Of a stretch of 64,000 bases of DNA, positions 26,401-34,941 are shown piece after piece. Made by a program: the position numbers and the translations under genes. The notes beneath the pieces were generated by a model. The model did not search any database and was not told the origin of the DNA. It saw only the letters and a program-made list of their open reading frames with translations. Location of the stretch: contig NZ_CP059851.1 of assembly GCF_014117445.1 (NCBI RefSeq), positions 372,001 to 436,000 on the forward strand. Reading direction: 5' to 3'. Origin of the DNA: Sandaracinobacteroides saxicola (lineage in GTDB: Bacteria; Pseudomonadota; Alphaproteobacteria; Sphingomonadales; Sphingomonadaceae). Every line of letters starts with the position of its first letter. The stretch's first letter is position 1.

Positions 26401-26512
26401 CCTGGCGGTCAGCGCGGAGACCTGGCTGGCGCCGCGGCTGATGCGTTGGTTCACCAATGGCGAGCGGGCACCGAAGCCGAAACCCACCCCGGTGGCGGGC
26501 CCTGCGGAGTAA
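23432..26512 (+). CDS. RND multidrug efflux permease (HAE1 type)
   Basis: 1026 residues, the normal size of an AcrB/MexF-like pump with 12 TM helices and two large periplasmic loops. Proton-relay acidic pair in GVLVDDAIVEIENI (TM4). The segment NPVAPLVAFAMLTLAGLVSF is TM1, and VAKNSILLVDMAIEE is the TM10 relay segment. It exports hydrophobic solutes by proton antiport with the adaptor just upstream. No TolC-type gene is in this operon, so the outer channel must be shared. The GGAGG site is eight bases before the ATG. Confidence 0.94.
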   Translation: MRNISAWSIKNPVAPLVAFAMLTLAGLVSFFTMDINNNPDIDFPAAQVVVVQPGAAPTELETQVTQRVEAALRSINGVDEISSYVSEGNSRTFVQFAIGTPVDRGVNDVRDAIANIRSDLPQGILQPQVTRVDAASGGPIAYISAEAVDMTLEELSWYVDNTVAKKLLSVSGMAAVRRDGGVNREIRVILDPARMQAYGITAAQVNGQLRQVNLNAARGRTEIAGSEQAVRVLGNARNADDLAATQISLGNGRTIYLRDIATVRDLYAEQRSISKMDGRQVLSFSLEKSKGSSDVAVYDAAQKVLAELQKDNPKVRFKQLFTTVDYTKEQYDSALMAMIEGAVLAVIVVFLFLRDWRATVISALAIPLSAIPTFWFMDLMGFSLNSLSLLALSLVAGVLVDDAIVEIENIVRHMRMGKSAYQAAMDAADEIGLAVVATTFSIVAVFLPVGLMPGISGQFFKNFGFTVVFAVLLSLAVARLITPMLAAYFLSAKGEAAHGDSRWVHWYMDLLRWSLKNRWKTVGIGALALVATVFSFATLPLTFQPNIDTDYSQIRIQMPPGSTLAQNAAVADKVTAIVKTSPAVEYSFAEINIGNSNIYLTLRKDRPMSSVEFERSMAPKLAAIPDARVNFQSQTGGGIGRDMTVMLAGNDPVQLEAVASKIVDEMRGLKELRQPRIEGDVRRPEITIKPRFDLAAELGVTTAALSETIRIATLGDIDQNVAKFSLSDRQIPIRVALSEESRQTITTLENLPVPTTRGGTVPLKVVADLSFGAGPTELRRFNQQRRVVVGADLAPGLVSGDAQPKIDALPTMKNLPQGVEKVQFGQDKWQAELLVNFIIAVIAGVLLVFAVLVLLYKRVLPPFVNMGSLLLAPLGGAIALHLTGNAISMPVFIGLLMLLGIVAKNSILLVDMAIEEMHHGAEKLAAILEAGHKRVQPIVMTTVAMVAGMLPIALSLSGDGSWRAPMGIVVIGGLIMSTALTLLIVPAGFSLAVSAETWLAPRLMRWFTNGERAPKPKPTPVAGPAE

Positions 26513-26516
26513 GCTT

Positions 26517-27725
26517 TTGGGCGACAATGCCGCGCGGTTGAAGGCGGTTGCGGGCGGGCTGCTGCTGCTGTCGGCGTCGTTGCTGATCGCGGCGACGCTG
26601 CTGATGCGGGCGGGCTATCCGCAGTTTGTCTGGCTGCAGGCCTTTGCCGAAGCGGCGCTGGTGGGCGGACTGGCGGACTGGTTCGCGGTGACGGCGCTGT
26701 TCCGCCGGCCGATGGGGCTGCCGATCCCGCATACCGCGATCATTCCGGCGAACAAGGACCGCATCGGTGATGCGTTGGCGCTGTTCGTGCGCGACAATTT
26801 CCTGACGCCGGGTAATGTGGCGCGCCGGCTGGAGCGGTTCGACGCCGCCGACACGCTGGCGGGATGGCTGGAACGGCCGGCAAGCGGCGCGCGGGCGCGG
26901 CGCGGGCTCGGCAGCCTGCTGGAGATGCTGGCGAGCGGGCCGGCGGCGGACGAGGTGGGACGTCGCATCCGCGAGGCGGGCGCGCGCAAGCTGCGGGAGA
27001 CCCCGGTGGCGCCGCTGCTGGGGCGGATGCTGGAGGCGATGGTGGCCAACGGACGCCATCTGCCGGTGCTGGAGGCGGCCATCGGCTGGGCGCGCAACAC
27101 GCTGGACAATCAGGAAGGGCTGATCCGCGCGATGGTGGAAGATCGCACCGCCTGGCTGCTGCGGCTGGTGAATGTCGATGAGAAGGTGGCCGATGCCATC
27201 GTCGATGGGCTGCGGGCATTGCTGGCGGAGGTGCAGATGGACCCGCACCATCCGATCCGGGAGAAGGCCGAGCGGGCGATCGCCGACCTGATCTTCGACC
27301 TGAAGCACATGCCCGAGATGCAGGCGAAGGTGGAGCGGGTGAAGCGCGAGCTGCTCGACAGCCCGGCGGTGGGGGAGTGGCTGGAGGGGCTGTGGGGCGA
27401 GGCGAAGGCGGGGCTGAAGGGCCTGCTGGCGGGCGATGCGCCGGGCGCCATCGGCGCGAGCGTGGCGAAGAGCCTGCGCGGCGAGGCGGCGCTGGCGGCG
27501 GCGGTGAATGCGCTGGCGCGGCGGGCGATCGTGGGGACAGTGGCGCGCTATGGCGATTCCATCGTCGGGTTGATCAGCGATACGGTGCGCGGGTGGGACG
27601 CGGCGACGATCACCGACAAGCTGGAGAGCGCGGTGAGCCGTGACCTCCAGTTCATCCGGCTGAACGGCACGCTGATCGGCGGCCTGATCGGGGTGGCGTT
27701 GCATGCGGTGCTGATGCTGGCGTAG
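26517..27725 (+). CDS. DUF445 membrane protein
   Basis: 402 residues from the TTG at 26517. N-terminal TM (LKAVAGGLLLLSASLLIAAT), then the DUF445 signature (FAEAALVGGLADWFAVTALF and RPMGLPIPHTAIIPANKDRI), a long helical cytosolic or periplasmic region, and a second C-terminal TM (NGTLIGGLIGVALHAVLML). Function unknown; YjiN of Escherichia coli is a relative. TTG was chosen because GGAG lies seven bases upstream and the preceding stop is only 4 nt away. An ATG at 26457 would overlap the RND pump by 56 nt without a ribosome site. Confidence 0.85.
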   Translation: MGDNAARLKAVAGGLLLLSASLLIAATLLMRAGYPQFVWLQAFAEAALVGGLADWFAVTALFRRPMGLPIPHTAIIPANKDRIGDALALFVRDNFLTPGNVARRLERFDAADTLAGWLERPASGARARRGLGSLLEMLASGPAADEVGRRIREAGARKLRETPVAPLLGRMLEAMVANGRHLPVLEAAIGWARNTLDNQEGLIRAMVEDRTAWLLRLVNVDEKVADAIVDGLRALLAEVQMDPHHPIREKAERAIADLIFDLKHMPEMQAKVERVKRELLDSPAVGEWLEGLWGEAKAGLKGLLAGDAPGAIGASVAKSLRGEAALAAAVNALARRAIVGTVARYGDSIVGLISDTVRGWDAATITDKLESAVSRDLQFIRLNGTLIGGLIGVALHAVLMLA

Positions 27726-27749
27726 CCTTTCCGTCAAAGGAGAGCGGGC

Positions 27750-28703
27750 ATGGCCTATGCGCGGGGATTGGTCGATCTGGGGGCGGGGCTGTGGGCATGG
27801 ATGCAGCCCGATGGCGGCTGGGGTTATTCGAATGCCGGGCTGATCAGCGACGGTGGCGAGGCGGCGCTGGTGGACACGCTGTTCGACGAGGCGCTGACGG
27901 ACGACATGCTGCGGGCGATGGAAGCGAGCTGCGGCGTGCGGCGGGAGACAATCGCGACGGTGGTGAACACGCATGCCAATGGTGACCACACCCACGGCAA
28001 CGCGCTGCTGGCGCATGCGGAGATCGTGGCGAGCGCGGCCAGCGCGCGGGAGATGGAGGCCTTTCCGCCGGCGACACTGGCAATGATGAAGGCGGCGGGC
28101 GCGGCGGGGCAGCTTGGGGAGGCGGGGCGTTACTTCGCGGAGATTTTCGCGCCGTTCGATTTCGCCGGCGTGCGCCACCGGGCGCCGACGCGCACCTTCA
28201 GCGGCGTGGCGGGCTTGCAGGTGGGCGGGCATGGCGTGCAGCTGCTGGAAGTGGGGCCGGCGCATACCGCGGGCGATGTGATCGTGCATGTGCCGGGCGC
28301 GCGAACGGTCTTCACCGGCGACATATTGTTCATCGAGGGGACGCCGATCATCTGGGCGGGGCCGGTGAGCAACTGGATCGCGGCCTGTGACCTGATCGAG
28401 AGCCTGGACGCTGCGCATATCGTGCCCGGCCATGGCCCGCTGACGGATCGCGCCGGGGTGCGCGAGGTGACGGACTATCTGCATTTCATCGAAGCGGAAG
28501 CGGTGCGGCGGTTCGAGGCGGGGATGGGACCCGAGGAGGCAGCGCGCGATATCGGCCTGGGGCGCTATGCCGGTTGGAAGGATGCTGAGCGGGTGGCGGT
28601 GAATGTCGATACGGTGTGGCGCGAATGGAGCGGCAGCAACGCGCCGGCGGATGCGCTGGCGCTGTTCGGACGGATGGCGACGATCTACTACGACACGCGC
28701 TGA
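27750..28703 (+). CDS. MBL-fold metallo-hydrolase
   Basis: 317 residues. Metallo-beta-lactamase fold with THANGDHTHGN (an HxNxDH variant, Asn in place of the second His), GPAHTAGDVIVHVP, TGDILFIEGTPI and PGHGPLTD. Likely hydrolyses a thioester, ester or lactone. The Asn-for-His change in the first motif is seen in other non-lactamase members and may alter the metal site. It follows the DUF445 gene by 24 bp with AAAGGAG upstream, and ends six bases before the convergent RND pump stop. Confidence 0.88.
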   Translation: MAYARGLVDLGAGLWAWMQPDGGWGYSNAGLISDGGEAALVDTLFDEALTDDMLRAMEASCGVRRETIATVVNTHANGDHTHGNALLAHAEIVASAASAREMEAFPPATLAMMKAAGAAGQLGEAGRYFAEIFAPFDFAGVRHRAPTRTFSGVAGLQVGGHGVQLLEVGPAHTAGDVIVHVPGARTVFTGDILFIEGTPIIWAGPVSNWIAACDLIESLDAAHIVPGHGPLTDRAGVREVTDYLHFIEAEAVRRFEAGMGPEEAARDIGLGRYAGWKDAERVAVNVDTVWREWSGSNAPADALALFGRMATIYYDTR

Positions 28704-28708
28704 CGGAG

Positions 28709-31700
28709 TCAGACTGGAACGGCTTCGGGGTTCGGCGAGGCCGATGGCGCGCTGGGGAGCGCGGCCGCCTGCATGCGGCGGAAGGCGAGTGGCAGCAGCA
28801 GCAGCATGAAGGCAGTGGCGCTGACGATGCCGCCGACGATGACGCAGGCGAAGGGGCGCTGCGTCTCGCTGCCGATGCCGGTGGAGAGGGCCGCGGGAAG
28901 CAGGCCGAGGCCGGCCATCAGCGCGGTCATCAGGATGGGGCGGAGGCGGTCGACGGCGCCCTCGACGATGGCGGTGTCGCTGTCGTCGCCCTCCCGAAAC
29001 CGCCCGACGATATGTTCGACCATGACGACGCCGTTCTGCACGCTGATGCCGGCGACCGCGATGAAGCCGACGGCGGCGCTGACCGACATGTGCAGGCCGG
29101 CGAGCGCCAGCGCGGCGACGCCGCCGATCATGGTGAAGGGGATCATCGCCATGATGAGGGTGGCGAGGCGGACGCTGCGGAAGGCCCAGAACAGCAGGCC
29201 GAAAATGCCCATCAGCGCCAGCGGCACGATGACTTCGAGGCGCTTGGTGGCGCGCTGCTGGTTTTCGAACTGGCCGCCCCAGACCAGGCGATAGCCAGAG
29301 GGCATTTTCACCTGGGCGGCGACCTTTGCCATCGCCTCGGTGACGAAGCCGCCCTGGTCGCGGCCGTCGACATTGACCTTGACGGCGACGTTGCGGCCGC
29401 CGGCCTCGCGGGCGATGCGGCTGGCGCCGGTGCGCACCTGGACGTCGGCGACATCGCTGAGGCTGACGGTGCCACCGGCGGGCAGCGGGATTTGCAGGTT
29501 GGCGATGTCGTCGACCGACTGGCGCGCGGATTTGGCCAGCCGGATGACGACGTCGAACTTGCGGTCGCCTTCGAACACCACGCCGTTGTTGCTGCCGCCC
29601 ATGGCGGTGGCGATGACCGCGTTGGCATCGCCGGTGTTGAGGCCGAGGCGGGCGAGGGCGAGGCGGTCGAGCACGACGGTGACTTCGGCCTGGCCGCCGA
29701 TCTTGATGGCGGCGACGTCGGCGGCGCCGGGCACGGTGTTGACGGTGGCGGCGACGCGATCGGCGAGATCCTCGAGGATGTCGAGGTCGGGGCCGAAGAT
29801 TTTGACCGAGACTTCGCCCTTCACGCCGGAGAGCGATTCCTCGACGCTGTCCTGGATGACCTGGCTGAAATTGGTGTCGACGCCGGGCATGGTTTCGATG
29901 CGGCGGCGCATGTCGTCGATCAGCTTCTCCTTGGTGGGGAATTGCGCGCGCCATTCGCCGCGTGGTTTCAGGTCGATCAGGATTTGCATCGAGGAGGGGA
30001 GCTTGGCGTCGGTGCCGTCGTCGGGGCGGCCGATCTCGCCGTTGACCATGCGCACTTCGGGGTAGGAGAGCATGATGGCGCGCACCTGGCGCTCGACGCG
30101 CTGGCTGGTTTCGATGGCGGCGGAGGGGGCGAGCTGGATGGTCAGCCAGATGTTGCCCTCGTCGAGCTTGGGCAGGAATTCGCTGCCCAGCGTGGGGACG
30201 ACGGCGGCGGCGATGGCGAGCGCGGCGAGCGCGGCGATGAACACCGGCTTGTCGCGCCCGCCGAAGCGCAGCAGCGTGCGGCGATAGGCGTCTTTCAGTT
30301 TCTCCATCCAGCCGAGATGCCGTTCCTTCATGTCCGGGCGGTCGATCAGGGTGGAAAGGGTGGCGGGGAGGAAGGTGAGGGTGAGGAGCAGCGCCGCGCC
30401 GAGTGCGAAGCTGAGGGTGAGGGCGACGGGGGTGAACATCTTCCCCTCCACCCGCTGGAAGGTGAAGATGGGGACGAAGGCCATGATGATGATGGCCTTG
30501 GAAAAGAGGATCGGCGGGGCGAGGTCGTTGACGGTCTTGCGCAGCACGCCCAGGCGCTGGCCGTGGGTGACGACGGCGCTGGCGGCGAGGCCGACCATCA
30601 GGGCTTCGGTGAACACCACGGCGCTGTCGATGATGATCCCGAAGTCGACGGCGCCCATGCTGATCAGGTTGGCGGGGATGCTGACGGCGTTCAATGCGGT
30701 GAAGGCGGCGAGCAGCGCCAGCGGGATGATCGCGGCGACGGCCAGGCTGGCGCGCCAGTTGCGCAGGAAGAAGATCAGGATGGCGATGACCAGCACGGCG
30801 CCGACCACAAGGTTTTCGGCGACGGTCTCGACGGTGCGGTTGATGAGGTTGGTGCGCTGATAGGTGGGGATGATCTTCACCGGCGGCTTGCCGGTACGGG
30901 CGGCGTCGGCGGCGAATTGCGCGTTCAGGCCATCGACGACATCGCGGACACGCGCGACGACTTCGGCGGCATTCTGCTTCTTGATCATCAACACGACGCC
31001 CTCGGTCACATCCTCCCGCCGGTTGTTGTTGACGATGCCGGCGCGGTCGGCGATGCCGATCTGGACATCGGCGACATCGCCGATGCGCACGGTACGGCCG
31101 CCATCGGCCTTCACCAGCGTGCCGGCGATATCGTCGGTAGTCTGGTAAAGGCCGATGCCGCGGATCACCATCGCCTCGTCGCCGCGGCGCATGATGCCGC
31201 CGCCGACATTGACGTTGGCGCTGCCGACCGCAGCTTCGAGCTGTGCCAGCGTGACGCCGAAGCGACGCAGCGCATCGGGGCGCACCTGCACCTGATATTG
31301 TTTCAGCGGGCCACCGAAGACGGTGACGTCGGCGACGCCCTGCACCATGCGGATGGCGGGGCGGACGACGAAATCGTGGATCGCCCGCTCCTCATAATCC
31401 GGCATGTCGGCGGGACCCTCCACGACATAACGGTAGATTTCGCCCACCGCGGTGGAGAGCGGCCCGAGGCTGGGGGTGACGCCATCGGGGAGGTCGGCAT
31501 CGCCCAGCCGTTCGAGCACGCGCTGGCGGGCGAAATAATCGTCGGTGCCGTCGGCGAAGATGAGCGTGGTGATGGAGAGGCCGGTCATGCTGACCGAGCG
31601 CATGGTGGTGACGCCGGGGGTGCCGGCAAGCGCGCGTTCGATGGGAAGGCTGATGCTGCGTTCGATCTCCGCCGGGGCCAGGCCGGCCTCTTGCGCGATG

Positions 31701-31846
31701 ACGGTGACCTGCACGTCCTGCACGTCGGGGAAGGCTTCGATGGGGAGTTGCAGCGCGGCGCGGACGCCGACGAGGACGAGCGCCGCAGTCGCGATGAAGA
31801 TGAACATGCGCGATTGCAGGACGAAGTGCGAAAGGCCGCGGAGCAT
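28709..31846 (-). CDS. CusA/CzcA-type heavy-metal RND efflux pump
   Basis: 1045 residues, 12 TM. The TM4 motif VDFGIIIDSAVVFTEALM carries the paired acidic residues typical of HME-type pumps. The N-terminus (LQSRMFIFIATAALVLVGVR) and ALVVGAVLVIAILIFFLRNW match TM1 and TM2. It exports divalent or monovalent metal ions by proton antiport. It is the last gene of a minus-strand CBA operon, 3 nt after the adaptor stop. The metal cannot be read from the sequence: the CusA Met relay is not obvious, so a divalent ion (Co/Zn/Cd) is more likely. Confidence 0.92.
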   Translation of the reverse strand: MLRGLSHFVLQSRMFIFIATAALVLVGVRAALQLPIEAFPDVQDVQVTVIAQEAGLAPAEIERSISLPIERALAGTPGVTTMRSVSMTGLSITTLIFADGTDDYFARQRVLERLGDADLPDGVTPSLGPLSTAVGEIYRYVVEGPADMPDYEERAIHDFVVRPAIRMVQGVADVTVFGGPLKQYQVQVRPDALRRFGVTLAQLEAAVGSANVNVGGGIMRRGDEAMVIRGIGLYQTTDDIAGTLVKADGGRTVRIGDVADVQIGIADRAGIVNNNRREDVTEGVVLMIKKQNAAEVVARVRDVVDGLNAQFAADAARTGKPPVKIIPTYQRTNLINRTVETVAENLVVGAVLVIAILIFFLRNWRASLAVAAIIPLALLAAFTALNAVSIPANLISMGAVDFGIIIDSAVVFTEALMVGLAASAVVTHGQRLGVLRKTVNDLAPPILFSKAIIIMAFVPIFTFQRVEGKMFTPVALTLSFALGAALLLTLTFLPATLSTLIDRPDMKERHLGWMEKLKDAYRRTLLRFGGRDKPVFIAALAALAIAAAVVPTLGSEFLPKLDEGNIWLTIQLAPSAAIETSQRVERQVRAIMLSYPEVRMVNGEIGRPDDGTDAKLPSSMQILIDLKPRGEWRAQFPTKEKLIDDMRRRIETMPGVDTNFSQVIQDSVEESLSGVKGEVSVKIFGPDLDILEDLADRVAATVNTVPGAADVAAIKIGGQAEVTVVLDRLALARLGLNTGDANAVIATAMGGSNNGVVFEGDRKFDVVIRLAKSARQSVDDIANLQIPLPAGGTVSLSDVADVQVRTGASRIAREAGGRNVAVKVNVDGRDQGGFVTEAMAKVAAQVKMPSGYRLVWGGQFENQQRATKRLEVIVPLALMGIFGLLFWAFRSVRLATLIMAMIPFTMIGGVAALALAGLHMSVSAAVGFIAVAGISVQNGVVMVEHIVGRFREGDDSDTAIVEGAVDRLRPILMTALMAGLGLLPAALSTGIGSETQRPFACVIVGGIVSATAFMLLLLPLAFRRMQAAALPSAPSASPNPEAVPV

Positions 31847-31849
31847 GGA

Positions 31850-32977
31850 TCAGTTGCCGATCTGGGCGTTGAGGAGGAGCGCGCCGTCGCCGACGACCGT
31901 GGTACCCGGGGCGATGCCGCCGGTGATGTAGCTGTTGCTGGTGCCGCGTGAGGCGACGGTGACGGGGACGCGGCGGAAGCGGCTGGGGGTTTCGGCGACC
32001 AGCACGAAATTGCGCACGCCATCCTCGATCAGCGCGGTGTTGGGCACTTGCAGCCCGGTGCGGCCATCGTTGGCGGCGATGCGCGCGCGGGCGAACATTT
32101 CCGGTTTCAGCGCCAGGTCGGGGTTGGCAACGGCGACGCGCACCTGCACCCGGCGGGTGACCGGATCGACCGCGGGCGAGACCCGCGCGATGCGACCGGT
32201 GAAGCGGCGGCCGGGCCAGGCATCGACGGTGAAATCGACGGACTCGTTCAACCGGGCGCGGGCGATGTCGCTTTCCGGCAGGTCGATGAGCAGCCACAGT
32301 CGTTTGGGGTCGCTGACCACGAACAGCGCGTCGCCACCGGGTTGCACCTGTTCGCCGGGGTTGGCGGTGCGGGCGATCACGATGCCGGCAACGGGGGCGC
32401 GCAGGGTGAGATTCTCGCCGGCGCTGCCGCTGCCCAGGTTGCCGACGCGCAGCGCCGCACGCTGACGCTCGGCGCTGGCCTCGGCGGCGTCGGCTTCGGC
32501 GGCTTCCAGCTCGCGCCGGGCGATGGCCTGGCCTTGATAGAGGTCGCGGGCGCGGCGCAGCGCCTCGGCTTTCAGCCGGGCATCGGCTTGGGCACGGGCG
32601 AGGTCGGCCTGCGCCGCGCCAAGGTCGGGGGCGTCGAGGATGGCGAGCGCATCGCCGCGCGCGACACTGTCGCCAAGGTCGCGCAGGATGCGCGTCACGC
32701 GGCCGGCGACGGGGGAGGCGACGCGGCCGGTGGCGTCTTCATCGACGGCCAGGCGGGCATTGAGATCGCCGGAGAGGGGCAGCGGCACCTGCACCGCCTT
32801 GGCCAGGCGGATGCTGTCGAGCTCGGGGGCGTTCGGCGCGAAGGCGATGACACCGGGGGTGGCGGAGACGGGTGGCGCGGCGTCCGGCGCGGGTTCGGGG
32901 CGCAGCGTGAACCAGGCGAGCACCGCGACCGCGAGGGCAACGGCGGCGGCAATCAGGGTCTTGCGGGAGGCGGGCAT
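31850..32977 (-). CDS. CzcB-type periplasmic adaptor of the metal RND pump
   Basis: 375 residues: N-terminal anchor (KTLIAAAVALAVAVLAWFTL), lipoyl-like halves (ASPVAGRVTRILRDLGDSVA and LRAPVAGIVIARTANPGEQV), a coiled-coil between them (about 115-190), and a beta-barrel with VDPVTRRVQVRVAVANPDLA. No His-rich N-terminal metal-binding stretch as in classical CzcB. Middle gene of the CBA operon; its start overlaps the TolC-type stop (TGATG at 32977). Confidence 0.9.
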   Translation of the reverse strand: MPASRKTLIAAAVALAVAVLAWFTLRPEPAPDAAPPVSATPGVIAFAPNAPELDSIRLAKAVQVPLPLSGDLNARLAVDEDATGRVASPVAGRVTRILRDLGDSVARGDALAILDAPDLGAAQADLARAQADARLKAEALRRARDLYQGQAIARRELEAAEADAAEASAERQRAALRVGNLGSGSAGENLTLRAPVAGIVIARTANPGEQVQPGGDALFVVSDPKRLWLLIDLPESDIARARLNESVDFTVDAWPGRRFTGRIARVSPAVDPVTRRVQVRVAVANPDLALKPEMFARARIAANDGRTGLQVPNTALIEDGVRNFVLVAETPSRFRRVPVTVASRGTSNSYITGGIAPGTTVVGDGALLLNAQIGN

Positions 32978-34245
32978 CAGCGGTTGTCCTGGGGCTGTGC
33001 GTCGGCTGTGGTGGCGGCGCGGCGGAAGGCAAGGGCCTGCGCGAAGGCGAGGCGGGCATCGATGGTGTCGAGTTCCGCGGCGAGGCGGCTGCGGCGGGCA
33101 TCGAGCAGGTCAAGGAGGCCGAGCGCACCGCGGCTGAACGCGAATTCGGCGATGCGCGCGGCGCTGGCGGCGGCGGGCAATTCCTGGTTCTGGGCGGCGT
33201 TCAGTCGCGCGGCGGTCTCGGCAACGGCACGGTCGGCGGTGGCGATTTCGGCGCGGGCGACGGCGCGGCTTTTCTCCAGCAACGCTTCGGCCTGGGCGAC
33301 GTCGGTGCCGGCCTGGGCGATGCTGCCGCTGTAGCGATTGCCCCACAGCAGGGGAATCGCGACCGCGACGCCGAAGCTGCTGCCGACACCGCGCGGGTCA
33401 TTCTCCGCCTGCAGGCCGACATCAACATCGCGGGCACGCTGCGCGCGGGCAAGGCCGAGCGCGGCGCGGGCGGCATCGACGCGGGCGCGCGCGGCGATGA
33501 CGTCGGGACGGCTTTCGACGAGGGCGTCGGCATCGGCGGGCGGCGGGGTGACAGCTGTGTCCGGCCAGGCGGGGGCGGCGACGAGGATGTCCTGCTCGGC
33601 GCCGATCAGGATGGCGAGCGACAGGCGGGCGTCGCGCAGGTCGTTGCGGGCGGTGGCGAGCTGCCCCTGGGCGCGGGTGAGATCGACCCGTTGCCGTTCG
33701 AGGTCGAGACCGGCGGCGGCACCGGCGGCGAGGCGCTTTTCGCCAATGGCGACGGCCTGGGCATAGCTGGTGGCGACCGCTTCGAGCGCGGCGACGCGGT
33801 CCTGCGCGGCGGCGAGGGCGAAGAAGGCCGCCTCGGCATCGGCGATGCGCAGGCGTTGCGTGTCGGCGAGATCGCCACTGGCGGCGGACAGGGTGGCGGT
33901 GGCATTTTCCACGCGCAGCCGGCGCTTGCCGCCGGTTTCGATCAGCTGGTCGAGGCGGGCGGTGACGTCCGCGGAATCGCGGAAACGTTCGAGCCCCCAG
34001 CGTTTGGGGGAGATGCTGAAGGCTTGCAGAGTGAGGGTGGGGTTGGGCGCGACGTCCGCCGCGCGGATGCCCGCGCGGGCGCGGCTGACGGCATTGTCGG
34101 CGCTGCGGATGTCGATGTTGCCGGTGAGGACGGCGCTGTCGATGTCGGCCAGCGTGACCGTGCGCGTCGCCTGGGCGGCGAGCGCCGGGGCGATGAGGAG
34201 CAGGGTTGCCAGCGCGAGGAAGCGTGGCAGGGTGGAGACGGGCAT
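32977..34245 (-). CDS. TolC-family outer-membrane channel (CzcC type)
   Basis: 422 residues: signal peptide (LPRFLALATLLLIAPALAAQ), then two TolC repeats of long coiled-coil helices (AVSRARAGIRAADVAPNPTL and ALLEKSRAVARAEIATADRA). The family phrase PNPTLTLQAFSIS is in the first repeat. It provides the outer-membrane duct of the heavy-metal pump. First gene of the CBA operon; no MerR or two-component regulator is adjacent. Confidence 0.9.
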   Translation of the reverse strand: MPVSTLPRFLALATLLLIAPALAAQATRTVTLADIDSAVLTGNIDIRSADNAVSRARAGIRAADVAPNPTLTLQAFSISPKRWGLERFRDSADVTARLDQLIETGGKRRLRVENATATLSAASGDLADTQRLRIADAEAAFFALAAAQDRVAALEAVATSYAQAVAIGEKRLAAGAAAGLDLERQRVDLTRAQGQLATARNDLRDARLSLAILIGAEQDILVAAPAWPDTAVTPPPADADALVESRPDVIAARARVDAARAALGLARAQRARDVDVGLQAENDPRGVGSSFGVAVAIPLLWGNRYSGSIAQAGTDVAQAEALLEKSRAVARAEIATADRAVAETAARLNAAQNQELPAAASAARIAEFAFSRGALGLLDLLDARRSRLAAELDTIDARLAFAQALAFRRAATTADAQPQDNR

Positions 34246-34329
34246 GCGGTGGTTTCAACCCCCAGATGATGGTGTGGGGGTGATGCGGCCGCCGGCTGGC
34301 GCCGGTATGGCTGAAAGATTAAATGCGCT

Positions 34330-34854
34330 TCAGCCGATGGGTTCGTTGGGATAGCTGCCCGTGGTGTGCTCGCGCAGGATATAGCCGCTCTTGCCCTCGA
34401 TCTCGATGCGGCACCAGCTGTTCGCGCACATCACGACGCGGCCGACAACGCCCGGCTCGGCGCGCCAGACCGCGGGGGAGGAGACGTCGGGCTGGGCGTG
34501 CAGCGTGCGGATGCTGCGGGTGACCATCAGCGTGCGCTCGCCCGACAGCATGGCGCGGTCCATCCAGCCGGTGGCGCCGTCGGGATCGCGCACCAGCCGC
34601 CAGACATTCCATTCGCGCAGCACCTCCAGCGGGATGCCGGCGCGGCGGAAATTCCAGCTGATCGGATAGTCGCGGCCCGGACCGGTGCGCATGTTGGCAT
34701 CCCCCGAGCGCAGGCTGACGAAGCGCGGCAGCTTCTCGCCGGACACGCCCTTCAGCGCATCGGGATTGGTGGGGACGCCGGGCACAGGCGCTTTGGTTGC
34801 GGGTTGCGCGGTCGCGGCAGTGGCGAGCAGGAGGATGGGAAAGAGCATGCGCAT
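34330..34854 (-). CDS. Exported SH3-domain protein
   Basis: 174 residues: signal (MRMLFPILLLATAATAQ), a Pro-rich linker, then two SH3b-like domains (FVSLRSGDANMRTGPGRDYP and VVMCANSWCRIEIEGKSGYI). This DUF1058-type protein is widespread in alphaproteobacteria, probably periplasmic and wall-associated. It lies 84 bp downstream of the metal-efflux operon on the same strand and 87 bp from the divergent dehydrogenase gene. Confidence 0.88.
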   Translation of the reverse strand: MRMLFPILLLATAATAQPATKAPVPGVPTNPDALKGVSGEKLPRFVSLRSGDANMRTGPGRDYPISWNFRRAGIPLEVLREWNVWRLVRDPDGATGWMDRAMLSGERTLMVTRSIRTLHAQPDVSSPAVWRAEPGVVGRVVMCANSWCRIEIEGKSGYILREHTTGSYPNEPIG

Positions 34855-34941
34855 GCCTGGGCCTTAGCGGATGGGGCGGGCGGCGCCAAGTTTGGCGCGG
34901 GCGCTTGCGCGCGGGCCGCTCGCGGGCCTATCCTTGCCCCC

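Noticed and set aside
23399..26527. 1042-residue minus-strand frame opposite the RND pump
   Set aside because: The composition is His/Arg/Gln-rich with no family motif; the plus-strand RND permease is certain.
27750..28703. Metallo-beta-lactamase resistance gene
   Set aside because: The HxNxDH variant and overall pattern fit general MBL hydrolases, not antibiotic-degrading enzymes.
28616..31951. 1111-residue plus-strand frame opposite the CzcA-like pump
   Set aside because: Asp/Gly/His-rich antisense shadow; the pump on the minus strand has all motifs.
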